DNA of 64,000 nt. Origin: Sphingomonas sp. TZW2008 (GTDB lineage Bacteria > Pseudomonadota > Alphaproteobacteria > Sphingomonadales > Sphingomonadaceae). The notes under the pieces were generated by a model. That model searched no databases, was not told where the DNA came from, and saw only the letters and a list, made by a program, of their open reading frames with translations. The position numbers and the translations under genes are program-made. Positions 26,924 to 34,780 of the stretch are shown here, in pieces. Numbering within the stretch: position 1 is the first letter of the stretch; the number at the start of each line of letters is the position of its first letter. The DNA lies in contig NZ_BDJB01000003.1 in the NCBI RefSeq assembly GCF_002117915.1, positions 124,001 to 188,000 on the forward strand. Direction: 5' to 3'.

Positions 26924-29900
26924 TCAATAGTCCTTCGACACGCGCACATTGGCGCTCTGCCGCCCTAGCGTCGAGATGCTCGACAGCAGCGAAAGCCAGC
27001 GCGTCACCTGATATTCGACGCGTGTCGCGGAATAGCCCTGCCCGTCGGTCACAATCTCGGCGTACAGGCGCCGTGTCACGTACTTGCCCGCCGCGATCGA
27101 CGTGCCCTGCCCGGTCTGCGGATCGGCGGGCAGGATGCGTAGCCGGTCGAGCCCCGCCGCGCGGCGCACGGCGTTGATCGGGTTCAGCCCGCCATTGCCG
27201 TCGCGCAACGCGGCGACCGCGGCCGCGAGCTGCAGCGCTTCGGGCGCCGACAGGTTGGTGATCGACGTGCCGAACAGCAGCCGCGACAGCAGCTCGTCCT
27301 GCGGCAGCGCGGGCACGCTGGTAAAGCTGATCTCGGGCTTAAGCGCGACGCCCGTCACGCGGATCGACGCGTTCAGCCCGGTTGAGTTGGCGTTCGCCTC
27401 GATATCGAGCGCGGGGTTGGCCGGCACCTCGCCCGCGAAGCGAATGACGCCGCGTGCCAACTCGAATTCACGGCCGGCGAATTCGTAGTCGCCGCGGATC
27501 AGGTCGGCGCGTCCGGTGATCGCGGGGTTGTCGGGCGCGCCGCCGATCGCGAGGTCGGCCGACCATTCGCTCGTCAGCCCAAGGCCGGTGACGAACAGCG
27601 CGTCGGCCGCGCGCGCCTTGATGTCGAGCCGCCACGGTGTCGGCGCACGCACGCCGTCGTCGTTGCCGTCGGGGGCGTTGATCTCGCGCACAATCAGCCG
27701 GGGTACCGCGCTCGTCGCGCTCGCCTGCCCCAGCCGGTAGCGGCTGCGATCGAGCCGCACGGCGCCGGAGATCACGCCGCCGCGCCCGCTCGACTGAAAG
27801 CGCAGCGGCCCCGTGACCGTCGCGGCGATATCGTCGCGGTCGATCATCACCGCGCGCTCGGCATTGAGCGTCAGGTCGAGCCCGATCCCCTGCGCCGCCG
27901 CGAAGTCGAACCGCCCGGTGCCGCTAACCTTCCCCTTGCCCGCATCGGCGGTGAAGCGTTCGATCGCCAGCCGCGATCCGGCGAACCGCCCCGCCGCCTG
28001 GACGTTGCTCAGCACCGTGCCCGTCGTCGCGCTCTCGATCCGGGCGTTCTTGGCCTGCACCACGCCGCGGATCTGCGGATCGGCGACGCTGCCGCTCACG
28101 TCCGCCGCGATGCCCACCGGTCCGGACAGGTCGAACAGCTCGACGCGGCTCAGCCGCCACAGCGTATCGGCCGGTCCGTCGTAGCGAAGCTGCGCGAACA
28201 GCCCGGCGCGCGCAATCCGCTGCGCCAGATCCCCTTCGCCCAGCCGCAGCACCGCCTGCGCGCGCCCAACCGTCTTGCCCCCCGATGCCACCACCGCGCG
28301 CACGCCGGCACGATCGGCGCTCAGCACGCCCGCCACCGCCATGTCGATCGGCGTCGACGACAGCAGCAGACCCGATCGCGTCAGCCCGCGCACCGTCATG
28401 TCGATCCGCCCGGTCGGCGTGCCGCCCGCCCCGCTGGCATAGCTCAGCCGCCCCGACGCGCTGCCGCCAAGCCCAAGGCCGGGGTACCCGATGTCGAGCA
28501 CGCCGAGCGGCATCCGCGCGAGCGTCGCGTCGATGCTGTTCCCATCATTTCCGAACCGCCCTGCAACGGTCGCCGTGCCGCCGGCAAAGGTCAGCCGTGT
28601 CGCCGCCAGGCGCCACGCGTCGCCGTCGCGCGTCAGCACCGCCGGCGTCTCGAGCTGCAACGGCCGCCGGTCGACCGTCCCGCCCGCCATCACGCGATAG
28701 CTGTCCGGCCTGACGTCGATCACGCTCTGGATGTCGAATGCGCGGCCGCGCGAGCCGGCGATCGCCGCGCGCACCTGGCCGATGCCGCCGCGCAGCTTCG
28801 CGTTCGCCGCGAAGCGCGCAAAGCTCAACGCGCCGCGCCGCAGCCCCGTCCCGCTCAGCGTCGCGTCGATCGACGTTCCCGCCGGATCGAGCAGCGCGGC
28901 GAGGTCGAGCCGCCCCTGGCGCACCGTACCGATCCCGGCCAGCGTCGCCGCGTTGAGCCCGAGCCGCGCCTCGACGCGCTGGATCGTCCCCACCGGGCGC
29001 AGCGCCACCTCGCCGTTGATCCCGCCGCCGGCCACCGCCAGTCGACCGTCGAAGCCCCCCGGCACGATGTCGATCAATCCGCTCGCGCGCGTCCCGCTCA
29101 AGTCGAGCCGCGCGAGTGCGATCCGGTCCTGCCCGCCGCGCGGCAGCAGGATCTCGCCCGCGCCGGTGAACGCGCCGAGGCGCGACCCGCCCGCCACGTC
29201 GAACGCGAACCCGCCCGCGCTCGGGTCGAGATGCAGCCGCACGTCGCTGAGGCCAAGGCTGTCGGCAGGACGCTGGAACAGAAGGTCGATCGTTGGCCGC
29301 TCGATCCGGCCATCCAGCTTGAGCGTCACTGGGCCGTAGCTCGCCTGGTGCCCGCCGCCCTCGAAATGGAACGTCCCGTCACGGCGGCGAAAGCCGTTGC
29401 CCGTTAGCCGGATCGACGGACCCGTCAGCACGAGGTTGCGGAAATGCAGGATGCCGTCGGGCGTGCGTTCGAGCGCGGTGACGATCCGCGGCAGCCCGCC
29501 TGCCAGGTTGCGGAAGAAGCCGTTGTCGAGCCGCACCATCTGCGCCGTGCCGGTGCCGACGACGCGCGTGCCGCGCCGCCCCGGTCCCGGCACCACCTGC
29601 AGCTGCGACGTCACGTCGACGATGCCCAGCCCGGGGATCAGATAGTGTCCCAGCGCGCCGTTCAGCCCGACCTGATACTCACCGGTGCGCAGATCCACCG
29701 TCAGCCCGATCCGCGCGGTTAGCTTGTCGGACTTTAGACGCAGGTCGTCGCCGGTAATCATCGCCGCGGTGATCCGCAGCACGCCGTCGACCGACAGGTT
29801 GCGCAGGATCCCGCCGGCGACGTCGCCGACGCCCGTCACGCGCCGCGCGGTGAAGCGCACCGGCAGCACGATCGGCGCGGCCGACAGCCGCCCGCGGCCC

Positions 29901-31036
29901 GCGGCGCGCGCCTCGTCGAAGCCGGTATCGTCGAACGCCACGTGCGGCGCGGTGATGCGATAATCGAACGCCGCGGTGCGGAACGGCCCGTCGAGCACCA
30001 CGCGCAGCTCGACGTCGCGCCCGCCCATGTCGTCGAACAGCGCCGCCGGCTGGAGCAGCCGCGCGCGCACCCGCAGGTTGCGCCACGCGCTCGCCGCCAG
30101 ATCCGCGACACCCGTCGCCTCGAGCTGAATCGCCGACGAGCGCAGCGAGAGCGTTCCGTCGAGCCGCCGCATCGCAAAAGACGCGGCGCCGTTCACCAGC
30201 ACGCGCGGCCCGGTCAGCCGCCGCACGCGGCCGGTGGTGAGCACGCCCGGCCGCACCACCCCGGTCAGCGTATAGGCGCCCGCGCGATTGCCGAGCGCAA
30301 GGTCGATCACGCGCTCGCCTCCCGTACCGACGAGCGCCACCGCGCGCCCCTGCCACGCCGCCCAGCGTCCCGCCCCGCCGACGTCGAGCGACAGCGGACG
30401 CCGCACTCCCGTCCACCTGGCGAGCACGCCGTTGGCGCTGCCACGTGCGCGCACGTCGATGTCGAAGCGATTGCGGTCCGGCACCGCGTCGATCCGCAGC
30501 CGCAGCGCGTCGCTCCCCTCAATCCGCGCGTCGAGCGCAACCTGCGCGCGCCCGCCGCGGATATCGGCGCGCCCGTCGATCCGGCCGTAGCGCACCGCGC
30601 CGGTCACCGCCCGCCCGACCACCAGACGCTCGACCGTCAACCGCCCGATCGCGATGTCGAAATCGGGCAGCAGGGGGCTCGGCCCCGTCGCTAGCGTGCG
30701 CGGGATCTTGGCAAAGGTCGCGACCGGCACGGTGAGCGAACGGATCTCGAGCCGGTTCGACAGCCACGCGAACGGCCGCCAGTCGAGGTCGGCGCGCGGC
30801 GCCGCAAACACCAGCCCGTCCGGATCGGCAACGCGCACGTCGCGCAGCACCGCACGGGTGTAGATCGATCCGTCGATCCGCCCGACGCTGAAGCGCAGCC
30901 CGTTTGCGGGCCGGGCGGCGTTGATCCGCTCCGCGATCCAGCGATGGCCCATCTGGGTGTCGACGATCCATGCCGTCACCGCCGCAATGCCGACGAGCAG
31001 CGCCGCAAACCCTGCGATCCAGCGCCAATGCCGCAT
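26924..31036 (-). CDS. tamB: translocation and assembly module subunit TamB
   Basis: A 1370-residue AsmA-like lipid-transfer/assembly protein. An N-terminal anchor helix ('WIAGFAALLVGIAAVTAWIV') is followed by a very long repetitive beta-rich periplasmic body. The C-terminal DUF490 domain includes 'VTGVALKPEISFTSVPALPQ', 'DELLSRLLFGTSITNLS' and the terminal 'QVTRWLSLLSSIS'. TamB spans the periplasm and works with the outer-membrane protein TamA. Its start overlaps the tamA stop by one nucleotide (TGATG at 31034-31038), showing translational coupling. Confidence 0.95.
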   Translation of the reverse strand: MRHWRWIAGFAALLVGIAAVTAWIVDTQMGHRWIAERINAARPANGLRFSVGRIDGSIYTRAVLRDVRVADPDGLVFAAPRADLDWRPFAWLSNRLEIRSLTVPVATFAKIPRTLATGPSPLLPDFDIAIGRLTVERLVVGRAVTGAVRYGRIDGRADIRGGRAQVALDARIEGSDALRLRIDAVPDRNRFDIDVRARGSANGVLARWTGVRRPLSLDVGGAGRWAAWQGRAVALVGTGGERVIDLALGNRAGAYTLTGVVRPGVLTTGRVRRLTGPRVLVNGAASFAMRRLDGTLSLRSSAIQLEATGVADLAASAWRNLRVRARLLQPAALFDDMGGRDVELRVVLDGPFRTAAFDYRITAPHVAFDDTGFDEARAAGRGRLSAAPIVLPVRFTARRVTGVGDVAGGILRNLSVDGVLRITAAMITGDDLRLKSDKLTARIGLTVDLRTGEYQVGLNGALGHYLIPGLGIVDVTSQLQVVPGPGRRGTRVVGTGTAQMVRLDNGFFRNLAGGLPRIVTALERTPDGILHFRNLVLTGPSIRLTGNGFRRRDGTFHFEGGGHQASYGPVTLKLDGRIERPTIDLLFQRPADSLGLSDVRLHLDPSAGGFAFDVAGGSRLGAFTGAGEILLPRGGQDRIALARLDLSGTRASGLIDIVPGGFDGRLAVAGGGINGEVALRPVGTIQRVEARLGLNAATLAGIGTVRQGRLDLAALLDPAGTSIDATLSGTGLRRGALSFARFAANAKLRGGIGQVRAAIAGSRGRAFDIQSVIDVRPDSYRVMAGGTVDRRPLQLETPAVLTRDGDAWRLAATRLTFAGGTATVAGRFGNDGNSIDATLARMPLGVLDIGYPGLGLGGSASGRLSYASGAGGTPTGRIDMTVRGLTRSGLLLSSTPIDMAVAGVLSADRAGVRAVVASGGKTVGRAQAVLRLGEGDLAQRIARAGLFAQLRYDGPADTLWRLSRVELFDLSGPVGIAADVSGSVADPQIRGVVQAKNARIESATTGTVLSNVQAAGRFAGSRLAIERFTADAGKGKVSGTGRFDFAAAQGIGLDLTLNAERAVMIDRDDIAATVTGPLRFQSSGRGGVISGAVRLDRSRYRLGQASATSAVPRLIVREINAPDGNDDGVRAPTPWRLDIKARAADALFVTGLGLTSEWSADLAIGGAPDNPAITGRADLIRGDYEFAGREFELARGVIRFAGEVPANPALDIEANANSTGLNASIRVTGVALKPEISFTSVPALPQDELLSRLLFGTSITNLSAPEALQLAAAVAALRDGNGGLNPINAVRRAAGLDRLRILPADPQTGQGTSIAAGKYVTRRLYAEIVTDGQGYSATRVEYQVTRWLSLLSSISTLGRQSANVRVSKDY

Positions 31037-33009
31037 CAGAACGCCTGGCCGAGCGACACGTAGACCGCGACGCGCGAATCGCCGGGCTGCGGATTGATCG
31101 GCGTGCCCACGTCGATGCGGATCGGCCCGAAATTGCTGTAGTAGCGCACACCGACGCCGGCCCCGTAGCGCAGGCCCGAGAAGTCCGGCACGCCGCCGGT
31201 GTAGATGTTGCCCGCGTCGAAGAACGGCACCACGCCGAAATTGCCGAACGCCTTGATCCGGCCCTCTATCGCGAATTCGGCGAGGCTGCGCCCGCCGATC
31301 GGATCGTTGTTGGGGTCGCGCGGCCCGATCGATTGATAGCCGTAGCCGCGCACCGATGCGCCCCCGCCGGCGTAGAAGCGGCGCGACGGGGCGATCGCAT
31401 CACGCGGCGCGCCCACGATCGTGCCCAGCCGCACACGCCCGGCCAGCACCACGCCGCCAATCGCGCGATACGCACTCGCGTCGATCTGCGCGCGGGTATA
31501 GCCGAACGTCGATCCCTGCAGCGACAGCTCGGGGCTCAGCCGCCCGCCAAGCCGGAAGCCGCTCGTCGGGTTGAGCAGGTCGTCCGATCCGTCGTAGGTC
31601 AGGCTCGTCGGCGCCGCGGCGATGAAGAACGTCCGCCGCCGCGGCGCGCCGGTTGATACGATCACGTCGCGCTCGTCTGATGCGAGCAGTTCGGCACCGA
31701 GCGACCACGTCCACGTCTTCTGAAAGAAGATGTTGGTCTGCCGCTCCAGGCTACCCGACAGCGAAAAGGTGTTCGCCTCGTACGCGTCGCGCTGCGTGTG
31801 GGCGGCGGCAATCTGCGCGGTCAGCACGCGGTCGCGCCCGCGGAAATTGTTACGGCGGAACGTCACCGCGCCAAGCTGCTCCTGCGTGCCCAGCACGCCG
31901 CGCAGCGTCAGCCCACCTTCGGGCGGGAACAGGTTGCGGTGCGTCCAGCTCGCCTCGACGCGCGCGCCCTCGCCCGTGCCGTAGCCGACCTCGCCCGCAA
32001 TCGTGCGCGGCGGTGCGCGTTCCAACCGCACGTCGATGTCGACCGTCTCGGGCGTCGTCCCCGGTACCGGCTTCACCTCGGCGACTGAGACGAGCCCAGT
32101 CTGAATCAGCGCGCGGCGCAAATCGTCCAGCGCTGGCGCGTAATAGGGCTTGCCGGGCGAGAAGCGCGCGATCTCGGCGACGTGTTGCGCATCGAACACG
32201 CGATTGTTCGCGTTGGTGCGCACCTGCCCGAACACGCGCGGCGTGCCCGGGTCGACGCCGACGTCGAGCGTCGCGGTGCGCGCTTCGCGATCGATCGTCA
32301 CGACCGGGTCGGTGACACGCGCGAAGGGAAAGCCCTGCTCGCCCACTTCGCTGCGCAGCCGCGCCTCGGCCGCCGCGATGCGATCGGCGTTGACCGGATC
32401 GTCGGCTTTGACCGCGAATGCCTCGCGCAGCGTCTCGGCCTTCGCCCCCGCCGCCGCAACGCCCGCGACGGTCACGTCCTTCAGCCGATAGATCGGGCCG
32501 GGCACGACATCGAGAACCACCAGCGGGCGCGCGCCGGCCGTGTCGATCCGCATGTCGACGCGCGCATCGTAATAGCCCTCGCCGCGCAGCAGCGTGACCA
32601 GCAGCGCCGCATCCTCGCGCGCGCGCCGGTCGAGCTGCGCCGCATTGGACGGCTCGCCGTCATGCTGATCGAGCACCGACAGCTCGGCGAACCGCTCGCG
32701 CAGCAGCGGCGAGCCGATGCCGTCCATCCCGTCGAGCCGCCAGCTGTAGCGCGTTTCGCCGCTCGCGGTGGCCTGCACCGCCGTTGCCGCTGCGGGCTCG
32801 GGTGCCAGCTCGGGCCAGGCGACGCCGATATCGGGCAGGTCGGCGAGCGGCGCGGACGGATCGAGCGTGGTGCCGGTCGCAGGCGCGCCCGCCTGCCCGA
32901 TATCGGTCTGCCGCGCTGCGGGCGCATCGGCCTGCTGCGCCGTTGACGGCGTCGCGGCGAGGAACGCAAAAAGACCTGCCGCGCCGCCCAGCGCGCCTCG
33001 CCCGTACAT
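31036..33009 (-). CDS. tamA: translocation and assembly module subunit TamA
   Basis: A 657-residue Omp85-family outer-membrane protein. A signal peptide (about 1-24) and a low-complexity stretch are followed by POTRA domains (about 100-330, 'YRLKDVTVAGVAAAGA', 'RVFGQVRTNANNRV') and a 16-strand barrel. The barrel includes 'ERQTNIFFQKTWTWSLGAEL', the lid-lock-like 'YAGGGASVRGYGYQSIGP' and the terminal strand 'PIRIDVGTPINPQPGD...SLGQAF', ending in Phe. It assembles outer-membrane proteins, notably autotransporters, and is co-transcribed with tamB. Confidence 0.95.
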   Translation of the reverse strand: MYGRGALGGAAGLFAFLAATPSTAQQADAPAARQTDIGQAGAPATGTTLDPSAPLADLPDIGVAWPELAPEPAAATAVQATASGETRYSWRLDGMDGIGSPLLRERFAELSVLDQHDGEPSNAAQLDRRAREDAALLVTLLRGEGYYDARVDMRIDTAGARPLVVLDVVPGPIYRLKDVTVAGVAAAGAKAETLREAFAVKADDPVNADRIAAAEARLRSEVGEQGFPFARVTDPVVTIDREARTATLDVGVDPGTPRVFGQVRTNANNRVFDAQHVAEIARFSPGKPYYAPALDDLRRALIQTGLVSVAEVKPVPGTTPETVDIDVRLERAPPRTIAGEVGYGTGEGARVEASWTHRNLFPPEGGLTLRGVLGTQEQLGAVTFRRNNFRGRDRVLTAQIAAAHTQRDAYEANTFSLSGSLERQTNIFFQKTWTWSLGAELLASDERDVIVSTGAPRRRTFFIAAAPTSLTYDGSDDLLNPTSGFRLGGRLSPELSLQGSTFGYTRAQIDASAYRAIGGVVLAGRVRLGTIVGAPRDAIAPSRRFYAGGGASVRGYGYQSIGPRDPNNDPIGGRSLAEFAIEGRIKAFGNFGVVPFFDAGNIYTGGVPDFSGLRYGAGVGVRYYSNFGPIRIDVGTPINPQPGDSRVAVYVSLGQAF

Positions 33010-33057
33010 TCCCTGTCCCTACGGTCTGCGCCCGCCAGCGGCAATGCCGCGCGCGCC

Positions 33058-33261
33058 TCAGTGTACCGTGCCGCAGGCGTAGTCGGTCGCAAGCAGGTCG
33101 ATCAGCCGCTCGATCTGCCGCCAGCGGCAGAAGTGGACGACGTTGCCCACCGCGCGGCTGCGGTTCGCGCGGCTCGCCGCCTCGAAGGCGGCCGCACCGC
33201 CATGTTCGGCGATCAGCAAGGCGGCATCGTCGACCGCGGCGCGGTCGGCAAGGAAGATCAT
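33058..33261 (-). CDS. small protein of unknown function, sphingomonad type
   Basis: A 67-residue protein starting at ATG 33261; an in-frame TTG at 33270 with AGGG upstream would add three residues. The N-terminal half is Ala-rich and helical. The C-terminus 'NVVHFCRWRQIERLIDLL' and the ending 'GTVH' recall a small-protein type I associate with sphingomonads from memory. It runs divergently from a small membrane protein and lies upstream of tamA in the same direction, 48 nt away. No function can be assigned. Confidence 0.7.
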   Translation of the reverse strand: MIFLADRAAVDDAALLIAEHGGAAAFEAASRANRSRAVGNVVHFCRWRQIERLIDLLATDYACGTVH

Positions 33262-33389
33262 CGGCGTCAAGGGCGACCCTGTATCTATGGTGTAGCGCCG
33301 GTATGACGCGTAGCCGATGACATCGCGTGAACGGCAACGGTTAACGCCGGTGGCGTCGGCCGGCGCGACGTGCGATGGACGCGCGCATC

Positions 33390-33563
33390 ATGAACGATCG
33401 ACCATCCCGCCCCCCCAGCGCCGGGGGTTTCCTCATCGCCATGTCGCTGCTGGTCGGCACCGTCCTCGGCTTCATGAACGGGCAGACGACGATCGGCTTC
33501 CTGATCGGGCTCGCCGTCGGCGTCGCGCTGTCGGTCGCCATTTGGCTGCGCACACGCGGCTAA
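33390..33563 (+). CDS. small two-helix membrane protein
   Basis: A 57-residue protein from ATG 33390, or 62 residues from ATG 33375; neither has a clear ribosome site. Two adjacent hydrophobic helices ('FLIAMSLLVGTVLGFMNG' and 'IGFLIGLAVGVALSVAIWL') fill most of the protein, with basic ends. It is a probable inner-membrane protein of unknown role. It ends 18 nt before the stop codon of the convergent S24 repressor. Confidence 0.6.
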   Translation: MNDRPSRPPSAGGFLIAMSLLVGTVLGFMNGQTTIGFLIGLAVGVALSVAIWLRTRG

Positions 33564-33581
33564 TCCGCGCCGCGCGCACCG

Positions 33582-34196
33582 CTACGGCACGCGCAGCAGC
33601 AGCTTGACGCGGCCGACCACCGTCGCCTCGTCCGGCACGCACGCGATCGGTGGATAGTCCGGATTGTCGCTCAGCAGCGTCAGGCCCGAACGGTCCGTCC
33701 GGACGCGCTTGACCAGCAGATCCTCATCGCGCCTGACGACGTAGATGCCCGCCGCCGCGACGCGCCGGTCGCTGCGATCGACCAGCAGGCGATCGCCCGC
33801 GCGGATCGTCGGCAGCATCGAATCGCCGACCGCATCGATCATCGATGCAGCGCCCAAGTCGATGCCCTCGTCGCGCAGCATCCGCGCGGTGAACGCCACC
33901 GTGCGCAGCACCGTCTCAGGCCCCGCCACCGCGCCACGTCCCGCCGATGCGGCCAGCGACAGATACGGTACCGCCACCTCCTGCTCCGGCGCCGCGCCGC
34001 CCAGTACCGATTCGGCGACGCCGAAGAAGCGCGCGAGCGTTGCCCGGTCGCGTTCGTCGAGCCGCCGGGGCGTACCGCGCCGCACGAATTGTTGGAGATA
34101 GGCGACGTTGCGCCCGATCAGCCGCGACAGTTCCGACAGCGATACCCCGCGCGCCGCCGCCAGTTGCTCGAGCGCAGTTGCGACAGCACGATCCAT
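33582..34196 (-). CDS. LexA-like S24 repressor with XRE-type N-terminus
   Basis: A 204-residue transcriptional repressor. An N-terminal helix-turn-helix (about 8-60, 'VSLSELSRLIGRNVAYLQQF') is joined to a C-terminal S24 peptidase domain. The catalytic Ser126 is in 'VGDSMLPTI' and Lys163 in 'DLLVKRV'. An Ala91-Gly92 pair in 'GAVAGPE' precedes Ser126 by 35 residues, and Ser to Lys is 37 residues, as in E. coli LexA (Ala84-Gly85, Ser119, Lys156). Self-cleavage is therefore plausible. The family is common as phage-type or stress repressors. A 14-bp palindrome lies 17-30 nt upstream of its start, and the gene is divergent from a small-protein operon. Confidence 0.9.
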   Translation of the reverse strand: MDRAVATALEQLAAARGVSLSELSRLIGRNVAYLQQFVRRGTPRRLDERDRATLARFFGVAESVLGGAAPEQEVAVPYLSLAASAGRGAVAGPETVLRTVAFTARMLRDEGIDLGAASMIDAVGDSMLPTIRAGDRLLVDRSDRRVAAAGIYVVRRDEDLLVKRVRTDRSGLTLLSDNPDYPPIACVPDEATVVGRVKLLLRVP

Positions 34197-34212
34197 CGCC
34201 CAATCCTAGCCA

Positions 34213-34226
34213 TAGGAAATTTCCTA
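34213..34226. promoter_or_regulatory. 14-bp palindrome, probable repressor operator
   Basis: TAGGAAATTTCCTA is a perfect 14-bp palindrome in the 89-nt region between the divergent S24 repressor and the small-protein operon. It lies 17-30 nt from the repressor start codon and just upstream of a possible TTGGAA -35 box (34233-34238) for the other direction. It is a natural site for the repressor itself. Confidence 0.6.
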
Positions 34227-34247
34227 GACAAGTTGGAAAAGGTACGA

Positions 34248-34262
34248 GAACAAAGTACGAAC
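34248..34262. promoter_or_regulatory. SOS (LexA) box GAAC-N7-GAAC
   Basis: GAACAAAGTACGAAC reads GTTC-N7-GTTC on the other strand, the LexA-binding direct repeat of alphaproteobacteria. It overlaps a possible -10 element TACGAA (34256-34261), spaced 17 nt from TTGGAA (34233-34238), and ends 23 nt before the ATG at 34286. Placement over the promoter is what LexA repression would need. Confidence 0.6.
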
Positions 34263-34285
34263 ACAACGAGTCGGAGCGCGCTGCC

Positions 34286-34459
34286 ATGTCCCTGCTGGTC
34301 GAGATCGATCGCTACCTTCGCCTGACCGGCGTCTCGCCGTCGACCTTCGGGCGACGCACCGTCAATGATCCGCGATTGGTGCACGATCTGCGCGCCGGGC
34401 GAATGCCGGGGCCCGGCATCCGCGCCCGCGTCGAAGCTGCTCTCAAGGAGGTGCAGTGA
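34286..34459 (+). CDS. 57-residue helical protein in SOS-box operon
   Basis: A small protein beginning 'MSLLVEIDRYLRLTGVSPS' with later 'TVNDPRLVHDLRAGRMPGPG'. This reads like two or three helices with a degenerate DNA-binding turn. Similar proteins occur in sphingomonads as far as I recall, but I know of no function. The start has no strong Shine-Dalgarno. The stop overlaps the next gene's ATG by one nucleotide (TGATG at 34457-34461), so the two are coupled. The promoter region has an SOS box and a palindrome shared with the divergent S24 repressor. It could be a damage-induced regulator or toxin-like effector; this is inference. Confidence 0.75.
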   Translation: MSLLVEIDRYLRLTGVSPSTFGRRTVNDPRLVHDLRAGRMPGPGIRARVEAALKEVQ

Positions 34460-34770
34460 TGCGCGGGCCCGGCACGGGCGCGCTGCTCGGGCGCGCACTC
34501 GCGCGATCGGCTGAGAACTCGGGTGCGACGGTCGAGGTCGATAGCTGCGACACGCGGCCGTGGTTCAGCGCAACACTCAGCGGCGCACACCACGCCTTTG
34601 CGATCACCGCCCCCGTCGGCGATGCCGTCACGAACTGGCTGAGATCTTTACCGCAGCAGCCGCTGCCGCTGTCGGGCCATCTTGTCGCCGATCTCGCCGT
34701 CGCCCATGCGGTTGAGCATGCCGGCCGCCTGCATCTGCGGATCGACGCGCTGACCGTCGCCGCCGCCTAG
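34459..34770 (+). CDS. 103-residue protein of unknown function
   Basis: Second gene of the SOS-box operon. The ATG at 34459 is preceded by a near-perfect AAGGAGG at 34445-34451; an in-frame GTG immediately upstream at 34456 is less likely. The protein has 'RPWFSATLSGAHHAFAITAP' in the middle and 'LSGHLVADLAVAHAVEHAG' near the end, suggesting a small alternating beta/alpha fold. There is no signal peptide or membrane segment, so it is probably cytoplasmic. Its function is unknown. It ends 10 nt from the convergent proline-rich membrane protein gene. Confidence 0.75.
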   Translation: MRGPGTGALLGRALARSAENSGATVEVDSCDTRPWFSATLSGAHHAFAITAPVGDAVTNWLRSLPQQPLPLSGHLVADLAVAHAVEHAGRLHLRIDALTVAAA

Positions 34771-34780
34771 TGCGCGGCGG

